From Synergistaceae bacterium (GTDB lineage Bacteria > Synergistota > Synergistia > Synergistales > Thermovirgaceae), in NCBI GenBank assembly GCA_012729145.1, contig JAAYDT010000044.1, positions 1 through 48,337 on the forward strand: 48,337 bases of DNA, in the 5' to 3' direction. The position numbers and the translations under genes were made by a program. The number at the start of each line of letters is the position of its first letter. Within the stretch, counting starts at the first letter, position 1. Shown here in pieces: positions 42,117 through 48,337 of the stretch. The notes under the pieces are model-generated. The model made no database searches and was not told the origin of the DNA. It worked only from the letters and a program-made list of their open reading frames with translations.

Positions 42117-43445
42117 ATGAAGGTCTGCATCATAGGAACCGGGTACGTCGGACTTGTCACCGGGGCATGTCTTGCAGAGAATGGCAACGACGTCTGGTGC
42201 GTGGACATCGACCAGGCCAAGATAGCGGGTCTGAAAGAGGGGAGGGTCCCCATCTACGAGCCGGGCCTGGAGGATATGGTCAAGAGGAACCTCACCGAAA
42301 ACCGTCTGAGATTCACTACTGATATGAAGGAAGGCCTTGATCCAAGCCTGTTCGTTTTTATAGCTGTGGGAACTCCCCCCATGGAAGACGGCTCCGCGGA
42401 CCTGGGCCACGTCTACGAAGCTGCCTCCCAGATAGGCAGTCTCATGGACGGCAACAAGATCGTCGTAGCCAAATCCACCATACCCGTCGGTACTACCGAG
42501 AGGATAAGGGGGATCATCACCGAAAGGCTAGCCGAAAGAGGCCGCCGGGGTGTTGAGTTCGACGTCGCCTTCTGCCCCGAGTTCCTCAAGGAAGGGGCCG
42601 CGGTCGAGGACTGTCTCCGCCCGGACAGGATCATTATTGGGACCGGCAACGAAAGGACAGCCGAGTTGCTTCGGGAGCTTTTCTCCCCCTTTGTCATGAA
42701 GGAGAACCGCTTCTACACCATGTCCATACCATCGGCGGAGATGACCAAGTACGCATCGAACGCAATGCTTGCCACCCGGATCAGCTTCATGAACGAGCTC
42801 TCCCGTCTTTGCGAAAAGGTTGGAGCCGACGTGGGGCAGGTTCGTGTCGGAATGGGAACCGACAGCAGGATAGGCTCCTCCTTCCTCTATGCCGGTCTCG
42901 GCTACGGCGGCTCCTGTTTCCCGAAGGATGTCCGGGCACTTATCAACTGTGCGTCGTCGAAGAAGGTGGACCTCTCCATTCTTCGGGCCGTCGAGGAGGC
43001 GAACAGGACACAGAGGCAGTTCTTCCTGGACAAGATGATCGGGCACTTCGGAGAGGAACTCTCGGGAAGGACCTTCGCTCTTTGGGGCCTGAGCTTCAAA
43101 CCTCACACCGACGACCTGAGGGAGGCGCCTTCGCTGACCATATCCGATGCTCTTCTTTCGAGGGGAGCCGCCCTGAGGGTCTTCGACCCTGTGGCGATGG
43201 AGAAGGCCCGGACGATCCTGCCCGATGACGGTTCGGTGACATTCTGCTCCGACGCCTACGAGGCCCTGGAGGGCGCCAACGCCCTGGTGCTTGTCACTGA
43301 ATGGCCCCAGTTCCGCAGGCCCGACTGGGACAAGATCAGGGATCTTATGAAACCTGCCGCTGCTGTATTCGACGGCCGCAACCAACTATCTCCAGCCCAC
43401 GTCAGGGCCCTGGGCTTCTCCTATTACGGGATAGGGAGGGGGTAA
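42117..43445 (+). CDS. ugd: UDP-glucose 6-dehydrogenase
   Basis: The 442-residue enzyme oxidises UDP-glucose twice with NAD+ to give UDP-glucuronate, the entry substrate of the Ara4N pathway encoded nearby. The Rossmann motif is VCIIGTGYVGLVTGACLAENG at the very start. The catalytic Cys is C267 in GYGGSCFPKDVRAL. The central helical and C-terminal UDP-binding domains are complete (LWGLSFKPHTDDLREAPS). GGGGGG lies just before the ATG at 42117. It ends at a convergent spacer with a strong bidirectional terminator. Confidence 0.95.
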   Translation: MKVCIIGTGYVGLVTGACLAENGNDVWCVDIDQAKIAGLKEGRVPIYEPGLEDMVKRNLTENRLRFTTDMKEGLDPSLFVFIAVGTPPMEDGSADLGHVYEAASQIGSLMDGNKIVVAKSTIPVGTTERIRGIITERLAERGRRGVEFDVAFCPEFLKEGAAVEDCLRPDRIIIGTGNERTAELLRELFSPFVMKENRFYTMSIPSAEMTKYASNAMLATRISFMNELSRLCEKVGADVGQVRVGMGTDSRIGSSFLYAGLGYGGSCFPKDVRALINCASSKKVDLSILRAVEEANRTQRQFFLDKMIGHFGEELSGRTFALWGLSFKPHTDDLREAPSLTISDALLSRGAALRVFDPVAMEKARTILPDDGSVTFCSDAYEALEGANALVLVTEWPQFRRPDWDKIRDLMKPAAAVFDGRNQLSPAHVRALGFSYYGIGRG

Positions 43446-43454
43446 AAAATTATT

Positions 43455-43655
43455 AAAGGCGTGAACGGTAAACAGTAAGCGGTTAACGGGATGGATCAAA
43501 CAAAAGCCTGACTGGATTTTTCCCAGGCAGGAAGTATCTTGTGGATAGTGAACAAAGGGAAAAGGCCAGGAGAACACCCGGCCTTTTCCTCACAGATCCA
43601 AATGTTTTCGGCTTTTGCCATTTACCGTTTACCGCTAACCGTTCACCGGTCTTTT
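43455..43655. repeat. Period-7 inverted repeat in the ugd-citF spacer
   Basis: AAAGGCGTGAACGGTAAACA (from 43455) with further heptads to 43490 faces TTTACCGTTTACCGCTAACC (from 43621) with further heptads to 43648. The terminator hairpin at 43558-43589 sits in the centre, giving a nested structure. Confidence 0.75.
43558..43589. terminator. Bidirectional terminator between ugd and citF
   Basis: A perfect 10-bp stem, GGAAAAGGCC / GGCCTTTTCC, has a 12-base loop. The A/T half of the stem gives a U run in both directions, suiting the convergent genes. Confidence 0.75.
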
Positions 43656-45204
43656 ACTTTTTCTTCAGCTGCCTCACGACGTCGATGACGGTGCCGTCGC
43701 GGTACTCGACGACCCCGATGATCCTGTCCTCTGTCTCGACCGGTGACATGGGGCCTGTGAACTTCTCCGCTGTTTCGATCAGTTCGTCCATGGTCACCAG
43801 GGGGACATCCCCGGCTTCCTTTGCTGCGTTGATCAGATCCTGTCTCCTGGGGTTGATGGCCACGCCGAACTCGGTAACCACGGCATCGACCACTTCGCCA
43901 GGCGTGCTGACAGTGTAGACCGAATCGACCGCGCAGGGTATGCGACCGCGGAGCAGAGGAGTGGTGATGATGGTCAGCTGCGCTCCCGCTGCTGTGTCCT
44001 GGTGGCCGCCTATGCCGTGGAGAAGAGCTCCGTCGGCCTCGGTGTTCACGTTCACGTTGAAGTCCCTGTCCACCTCGGTGGCTCCCAGCACTACCGTGTC
44101 AAGCATGTTCACGGCGCACCCCGCGTTCCAGGGGTTGGCGTACCAGTCGGCCGATATCTCCACGTGGTTGGGGTTCTCGCCTATGGATTTAACCGCGGCA
44201 AGGTCGAAGGATTGAACGTCGAGAAGCCTTTCGAAGAGCCCCTCCTTCATCATGTCCACGAAGAACTCCGTAATTCCTCCGAGCCCGAAGCTCCCCTTGA
44301 TCCCCTTCTCCCGCATGGCATCCCTTACGTAGGCCGCCACTGCAAGGGATATGCCACCTGCTCCGGTCTGGAAGGATATGCCATCCCTGAAGTAGGGTGT
44401 CGCTTCGATCAGCTTCGCGGCGTTCCTGGCTATCAGAAGCCTCATTGGGTCCCTGGTCACCCGGGTAGTGCCGCTGACGATCCCTGCGGGGTCACCGATG
44501 CTGTCTACAGAGACAACGAAGTCCACAAAGAACTGGGGGATATGGATGCAGGGCGCGGGGTAGGGAATCAGGTTGTCTGTTATGGCCACAACGCACTGTG
44601 CGTACTCGGCGTCGCTATGGGCGTACCCGAGGGACCCGCAGGCTGATCTGCCTACCGCTCCCGAAAGGTTGCCGTACTTGTCCGCCGTGGGCGCTGCAAT
44701 GAAGGCCACGTCGATAACGACCTCGCCGCTTGTCACAGCCCTGGGACGCCCCCCGTGGCTCCTCAGGACGACGGGGACGCTCATGCCGCCCTCGGAGGCA
44801 AGCTGTCCTATGGGGCCGTTGACGGAACCCATGATCTGGCGGATGACCCCGCTCTTGATGTGTTTCGTCAGATGTTTGTGAACGCCGAAAAGAGCCGTTG
44901 GGAAGATAACAAGGTCTTTGATCCCCATCTCGGCGCAGGCGTCGAGCACGGCGTTGACCACGAAATCGCCGTTGCGGAGGTGGTGGTGGAAGGAGATGGT
45001 CATGCCACTCTTCAACCCCGACGCGCTGATGGCAGCCTTGATGTCGGGAAGGGTCTTGTCGGTCCTTGTGTTGAAGGCCGTTCTGTTCCTCTTCCCGAAA
45101 CGGTTGCCCTCGGGCGGTCTTCTGTCATGGCCCTTGAAGTGCCTGACCTCCCCGTAACCCGGTATCGAGTCGGGAATATTACGTCCTGCGGCGTTGATAG
45201 CCAT
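43654..45204 (-). CDS. citF: Citrate lyase alpha subunit (citrate CoA-transferase)
   Basis: The 516-residue subunit exchanges the acetyl group on the acyl carrier subunit for citrate, giving citryl-ACP. The family start (GRNIPDSIPGYGEVRHFKG) is present, then MTISFHHHLRNGDFV, GSVNGPIGQLASEGGM, FIAAPTADKYGNLSG and the catalytic-region TEADGALLHGIGGHQDTAAGA. GGAGGTG lies before the ATG. It is the last gene of citD-citE-citF; the beta subunit stops at its start codon. The ligase citC and the prosthetic-group genes citX and citG are not in the window. Confidence 0.94.
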   Translation of the reverse strand: MAINAAGRNIPDSIPGYGEVRHFKGHDRRPPEGNRFGKRNRTAFNTRTDKTLPDIKAAISASGLKSGMTISFHHHLRNGDFVVNAVLDACAEMGIKDLVIFPTALFGVHKHLTKHIKSGVIRQIMGSVNGPIGQLASEGGMSVPVVLRSHGGRPRAVTSGEVVIDVAFIAAPTADKYGNLSGAVGRSACGSLGYAHSDAEYAQCVVAITDNLIPYPAPCIHIPQFFVDFVVSVDSIGDPAGIVSGTTRVTRDPMRLLIARNAAKLIEATPYFRDGISFQTGAGGISLAVAAYVRDAMREKGIKGSFGLGGITEFFVDMMKEGLFERLLDVQSFDLAAVKSIGENPNHVEISADWYANPWNAGCAVNMLDTVVLGATEVDRDFNVNVNTEADGALLHGIGGHQDTAAGAQLTIITTPLLRGRIPCAVDSVYTVSTPGEVVDAVVTEFGVAINPRRQDLINAAKEAGDVPLVTMDELIETAEKFTGPMSPVETEDRIIGVVEYRDGTVIDVVRQLKKK

Positions 45205-46082
45205 TACTTTTCACCTCCGGCTTTGAGACCGGCCCGCTGGAGAGTGAATTCCGCCCTCTTGACCACGGGCTTGTCGACCATCTTCCCGTCGACCTGGACC
45301 GCCCCAAGACCCCTGGCCGCGGCTTCGGCGGCGGCCTCCACGATCTTTTTAGCCTGTTCTATCTCCTTGGCTGTCGGCGTGAAGACATCGTGGATTATCG
45401 GTATCTGGTTCGGATGGATGACGCTCTTGCCCTGGTAGCCCAGCTGTTTGACCCATTCACTCTCCCGTCTGAGACCGGCGTCGTCGGTGATGTCGGCGAA
45501 GACGGTGTCCAGGGCGTCGACACCTGCGGCGTGGGCAGCCAGAACGACCATCCTTCGGGGTCCGATGAGCTCTTCGCTGTTGGGAGAGCGGGTCGTCTTG
45601 AGGTCGGCCCTGAGGTCTTCACCTCCGGGGCAGATGGCGGCCACCCTTCTGGAGGCCTTCGCTATGTCATAGGCCCTCCAGATGCCAAGGGCCGTCTCTA
45701 GAAGGCAGAAGATGAGAGTCTTGCCTACACGGATCTTGGCCTTGCTCTCTATTTGGGAGAGAGCCTCGTCCATAAGGGCGATATCCTTCGGGTTTTCCAC
45801 CTTGGGTATGCGGATGCCGTCGATACCGCAGGGCACGACAGTCTCGATGTCGGTTCTCCAGAATTCGGTGTCCATGGCGTTTATCCTCACGGTGACCTCG
45901 CAGCTGCCGAAATCGCCCCTTCTGAGAACGTCCCTGACCAGTATGCGCGCAGCGTCCTTTTCGCTGACCGCTACGGCATCCTCAAGGTCAAGGATGACAC
46001 CATCGGGGTTAAAAAGGTGCCCCCTAAGGAGCATATTGGGATTGTTGCCGGGCAGGTACAGCTTTGTCCTTCTCAGTCTCAT
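45204..46082 (-). CDS. citE: Citrate lyase beta subunit (citryl-ACP lyase)
   Basis: The 292-residue TIM-barrel protein of the HpcH/HpaI family cleaves citryl-ACP to oxaloacetate and acetyl-ACP. Motifs: RRTKLYLPGNNPNML at the start; DGVILDLEDAVAVSEKDAAR with the Mg-binding acidic residues; VRINAMDTEFW; GIRIPKVENPKDI; and GKSVIHPNQIPIIHDVF. The ATG overlaps the end of citD by 4 bases. Confidence 0.94.
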   Translation of the reverse strand: MRLRRTKLYLPGNNPNMLLRGHLFNPDGVILDLEDAVAVSEKDAARILVRDVLRRGDFGSCEVTVRINAMDTEFWRTDIETVVPCGIDGIRIPKVENPKDIALMDEALSQIESKAKIRVGKTLIFCLLETALGIWRAYDIAKASRRVAAICPGGEDLRADLKTTRSPNSEELIGPRRMVVLAAHAAGVDALDTVFADITDDAGLRRESEWVKQLGYQGKSVIHPNQIPIIHDVFTPTAKEIEQAKKIVEAAAEAAARGLGAVQVDGKMVDKPVVKRAEFTLQRAGLKAGGEK

Positions 46083-46351
46083 GCGGCCTTCCCCCCTGCG
46101 AGCCGTCTCACGGCCGCCTCGACCCTGGCCTTGAGCACAAGGTCCCCGGCTCCATTGTCCTGGATGGAGACGAAAATGTCCCGGACACCCAGGCTTTTGA
46201 GGGTGTCCTTTGTTGCCTTTACCATAGCCTCGCCGAAGCGGGCTACGCTTGCCCCCTCCATCACGATGGATATGCCCCGACCCTTTTCTGCTTCGGTCAC
46301 GGTGACGATACAGTCCATCGATTCGAGGGTTCCTGCCTGGGCTGTTTTCAT
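46079..46351 (-). CDS. citD: Citrate lyase gamma subunit (acyl carrier protein)
   Basis: The 90-residue carrier begins MKTAQAGTLESMDC. The Ser in GTLES is where the triphosphoribosyl-dephospho-CoA group is attached in this family. The rest (ISIVMEGASVARFG, VRDIFVSIQDNGAGDLVLKARVEAA) matches CitD along the full length. The ATG at 46351 has GGGAGGTAAG just upstream, so the seven-residue longer form is not used. It is the first gene of citDEF; its leader contains an intrinsic terminator. Confidence 0.93.
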   Translation of the reverse strand: MKTAQAGTLESMDCIVTVTEAEKGRGISIVMEGASVARFGEAMVKATKDTLKSLGVRDIFVSIQDNGAGDLVLKARVEAAVRRLAGGKAA

Positions 46352-46405
46352 CTTCTTACCTCCCTGTGTCAAGCGACGTACTTCGTCTTGCCGTTCATCG
46401 CTTTC

Positions 46406-46439
46406 AAAAAACCGGGGCCCACCCGAAGGTGAGCCCCGG
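46406..46439 (-). terminator. Intrinsic terminator or attenuator in the citDEF leader
   Basis: On the minus strand a 12-bp G+C-rich stem with one or two mismatches, closed by a TTCG tetraloop, ends in TTTTTT. The T run is about 55 bases before the citD start codon. There is little room for a promoter between them, so either transcription reads through or the hairpin is regulated. Confidence 0.75.
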
Positions 46440-46760
46440 GCTCATTGATCTTTCCTGGTTATGCCCTTGCGGTTTACGATCCGCGATTAAGGGTTTTGCA
46501 GGTTTTCAGGTTTTGCATTCCCGTTCACCGTTGACCGTTCACTGTTAACGCCTTTAGGTTTTGCCCCTTCCGTCTCACGCCTAACGTCTCAAGCTCTTAA
46601 GGTCTTCCTGCCGCCTGCGTTGCATAGGGTTTTGAAGTGGGTTTCCCCATAAACAAAGGTTTTTGCTCTTCTCTGTGGCCCCACCCTCTGCGTTCTCTGT
46701 GGTGAGATGCCTTGGCCTTGGGTTTACCTTCTCACGTCTCACGTCTCACGTCTCACGGTT
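46440..46760. repeat. Mosaic period-7 / period-9 repeat between the dehydrogenase and citD
   Basis: ACCGTTN heptads (46521-46552) are followed by CGTCTCACGCCTAACGTCTC (from 46571), AAGTGGGTTTCCCCAT (46636-46650; shared with 33809-33822), a 9-mer arm with CTCTGCGTTCTCTGTGGTG (46686-46704), and four CTCACGT/G heptads in a row (46731-46758). It has the same right-hand order as the repeat at 33786-33944; the left heptad and 9-mer arms are reduced. No coding signal was seen. Confidence 0.75.
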
Positions 46761-46761
46761 T

Positions 46762-47997
46762 TTATGCCAGATGCTCCCAGGCGCACATCTCGCGTGCCTT
46801 GGCGCAGATCTCGTCGGCCTTCTTGTCAAAATCGGGGTCGATCTTGCCGGCGATAGCCTTGGCCATTTCGAGGGTGGAAACTGCCTTTTTCTCCCAGTCC
46901 TTGTCGCCCTTGTCATCGCGCCAGATGTCGTAGGTGAGGTACTTGCTCTCCACGAGCACGTCGCCGATGGCCTTCTCGAGCCTGGCGGCATGGTCATTGA
47001 GCCCCAGGTATTCGAGCATCATGACCGCCGTGATGAGCAGGCCGCAGGGGTTGATCTTGTACTGGTGTGCGTACTTCGGAACCGAACCGTGGCTCGGTTC
47101 GAAGAGAGCGGCCTCTTCGCCGATGTTGCCGCTGGGTGCGAATCCCATGCCGCCGACCAGCTGTGAAGCCTCGTCGGAGAGGATGTCGCCGAAGACGTTG
47201 GAGGTGACGATCACCTGGTAGTCCTGGGGGTTCTTGATAAGCCACATTGCGGTTGCGTCGGCGTTCTCTTCACGGGAATCGATATCCGGGTACTCCTTGG
47301 CGATCTCCAGGAAGCGCTCTTTCATCATGCCGTCGGTGGCCCTGATGACGTTGGCCTTGTTGCAGCATACCACGCTCTTGAGGCCGTTGGCCTTGGCGTA
47401 CTCAAAGGCTGCACGGATGATCCTGTCGCATCCTTCCTTGGAGTAGACCCTCCAGGATACCGCAACTTCCGACTTGTCCTTGAAGCGCTCCATGCCCGGA
47501 TGCAGGTCGAACATCTCGCGGGGGAGCGGGCGCCACTCCACGGCCGAGTAAAGGTCCTCGGTGTTCTCGCGGAAGAGCTTGATATCGATCTTGGGGTCGC
47601 CCTTCAGGGGGCATTCGAGGCCGGGCATCAACTTTGCGGGGCGGAAGTTGATGAAGAGGTCGAAGATCTGGCGCATCTGGAGGATGGCCGACTTGAAGCC
47701 TTTCACTCCAGCCTTGGAGGTGATGGCGGCCATGAGGGTGGCGTCGGTGTTCCTGACCTTGTCGATGGTCTCCTGGGGTACGGTGTTCCTTCTCTTGTCA
47801 CCCTCGGGGAACTCCTTGCAGGTCTTTTCCCACATGCACCAGCCCATGTCGGCGCGAACCCAGTCGATGGGCGCGTCAAGGGCCTGCATGACTATCATTG
47901 CGGCTTCCATAACGTCGAAGCCCGAATCATCCCCCGGAATATAGGCTACCTGGTATCTGTCCTTCTTCTCCTTGACTTGCATAACGTTCCTGGCCAT
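46762..47997 (-). CDS. Isocitrate/isopropylmalate dehydrogenase family protein, probable isocitrate dehydrogenase
   Basis: The 411-residue protein is an NAD(P)-dependent beta-decarboxylating dehydrogenase. YIPGDDSGFDVMEAA opens the fold. DLFINFRP, FRENTEDLYSAVEW, the catalytic Lys in CCNKANV, NVFGDILSDEASQLVGGMG (metal-binding Asp) and FEPSHGSVPKYA (NAD-binding loop) are all present. The usual IDH segment S-x-N-x-x-x-R appears as GFKSAILQMRQ, so the substrate is not certain: isocitrate is favoured by length, by FRENTEDLY and by the neighbouring citrate lyase, but a related 3-substituted malate is possible. AAGGAGG lies 8 bases before the ATG at 47997. Confidence 0.82.
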   Translation of the reverse strand: MARNVMQVKEKKDRYQVAYIPGDDSGFDVMEAAMIVMQALDAPIDWVRADMGWCMWEKTCKEFPEGDKRRNTVPQETIDKVRNTDATLMAAITSKAGVKGFKSAILQMRQIFDLFINFRPAKLMPGLECPLKGDPKIDIKLFRENTEDLYSAVEWRPLPREMFDLHPGMERFKDKSEVAVSWRVYSKEGCDRIIRAAFEYAKANGLKSVVCCNKANVIRATDGMMKERFLEIAKEYPDIDSREENADATAMWLIKNPQDYQVIVTSNVFGDILSDEASQLVGGMGFAPSGNIGEEAALFEPSHGSVPKYAHQYKINPCGLLITAVMMLEYLGLNDHAARLEKAIGDVLVESKYLTYDIWRDDKGDKDWEKKAVSTLEMAKAIAGKIDPDFDKKADEICAKAREMCAWEHLA

Positions 47998-48018
47998 ATT
48001 ATTGCCTCCTTGTTTTAA

Positions 48019-48337
48019 AAAGCGTAACTTGTAACTCGTTACTTGTTACTCGTGAATCGTGAACCGGGAGGGGCAAAGGCAGGGCCCCGTCCACCGTTAG
48101 CGCCCTTGATCCAGCCCCCTGCCTCTCAGATTTTGACTCTCCCACAAAAAGACCCGGGTTTTCCTCTCTCTTGCACCCCTCTGCGGCCCTCTGTGACCTC
48201 TGTGGTGAGATGGTTTGATTTTGGCTTTGGATCGTTCCCTCCCGTTCACCGTTAACCGTTTACGCACTTGATCCTGGAAGTCACGAGTCATGCGTTACGG
48301 TCTTGCAGCCTTGCTTTCCGTTATCCGAGTTACGAGT
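48019..48337. repeat. Mosaic period-7 / period-9 repeat at the right edge
   Basis: It opens with six or more ACTCGTN-type heptads (48021-48066), then CCACCGTTAGCGCC, a 9-mer arm ending CTCTGTGGTGAGATGG (48198-48213), ACCGTTAACCG-type heptads (48242-48265), GTCACGAGTCATGCG (48280-48294) and CCGAGTTACGAGT (48325-48337). The last word is complementary in type to the opening heptads, so the element may be complete or continue past the edge. No gene was seen. Confidence 0.75.

Noticed and set aside
42528-43385. 285-codon ORF opposite ugd
   Set aside because: It is an antisense shadow of a conserved gene; no family was recognised.
46520-46760. CRISPR array
   Set aside because: The short tandem units are 7 or 9 bases with no spacers of regular length, and no cas gene is near.

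Overview
This window most likely comes from an anaerobic, amino-acid-fermenting diderm bacterium. Synergistota is my best guess, but no rRNA or other marker gene confirms it. The clues are G+C-rich coding sequence with heavy AGG arginine use, a trans-4-hydroxy-L-proline dehydratase (HypD) with its activase, a clostridial-type proline racemase, an ATP-independent citrate lyase, and a full set of genes for adding 4-amino-4-deoxy-L-arabinose (Ara4N) to lipid A, which implies an outer membrane with lipopolysaccharide. No rRNA, tRNA, CRISPR array, intact transposase or phage gene was seen.

Layout. The first 16.6 kb is rich in chaperones: Hsp20, HtpG, a membrane-anchored J protein, and a dnaK - class B dnaJ - clpB group without grpE or hrcA. 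Between them lie a small exported protein whose frame runs through an in-frame UGA followed at once by a SECIS-like hairpin (a probable selenoprotein, 3434-3799), a SUI1/YciH factor, a GNAT acetyltransferase, a DUF3800 protein, a 2-hydroxyacid dehydrogenase, two unknown genes, and a prolyl-tRNA-synthetase homologue that has lost its aminoacylation motifs but kept the editing and anticodon-binding domains. From 16.8 to 22.9 kb there is a PAS-PAS-HD-GYP protein, a tiny Cys-rich protein, two small membrane proteins and a 1109-residue exported protein of unknown function.

From 23 to 31.2 kb is a hydroxyproline/proline island: proline racemase, divergent FAD oxidoreductase, ferritin-like protein, then a GntR regulator - HypD activase - HypD operon behind a promoter overlapped by a perfect AT-rich palindrome. 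The Ara4N deformylase ArnD sits inside this island. From 31.4 to 43.4 kb is the envelope-sugar region: metallophosphoesterase, WbpP-like epimerase, phosphomannomutase, and the arn genes (arnT-arnB-arnC-formyltransferase, then a separate UDP-glucuronate decarboxylase), with an ArnE/F-like transporter and UDP-glucose dehydrogenase on the other strand. ArnA, one bifunctional protein in E. coli, is two genes here. The last part holds citrate lyase citDEF and an isocitrate/isopropylmalate-type dehydrogenase; citDEF lies just behind an intrinsic terminator that may act as an attenuator.

Many intergenic spaces in the right two thirds carry mosaic repeats made of period-7 words (ACCGTTN, CTCACGT, ACTCGTN types) and period-9 words (CACAGAGAA type), arranged as nested inverted repeats. 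Two other spacers (6256-6388 and 13869-14001) carry a different element: 133 bp in both cases, with matching inverted ends, and each ending 4 bases before the ribosome binding site of the next gene.
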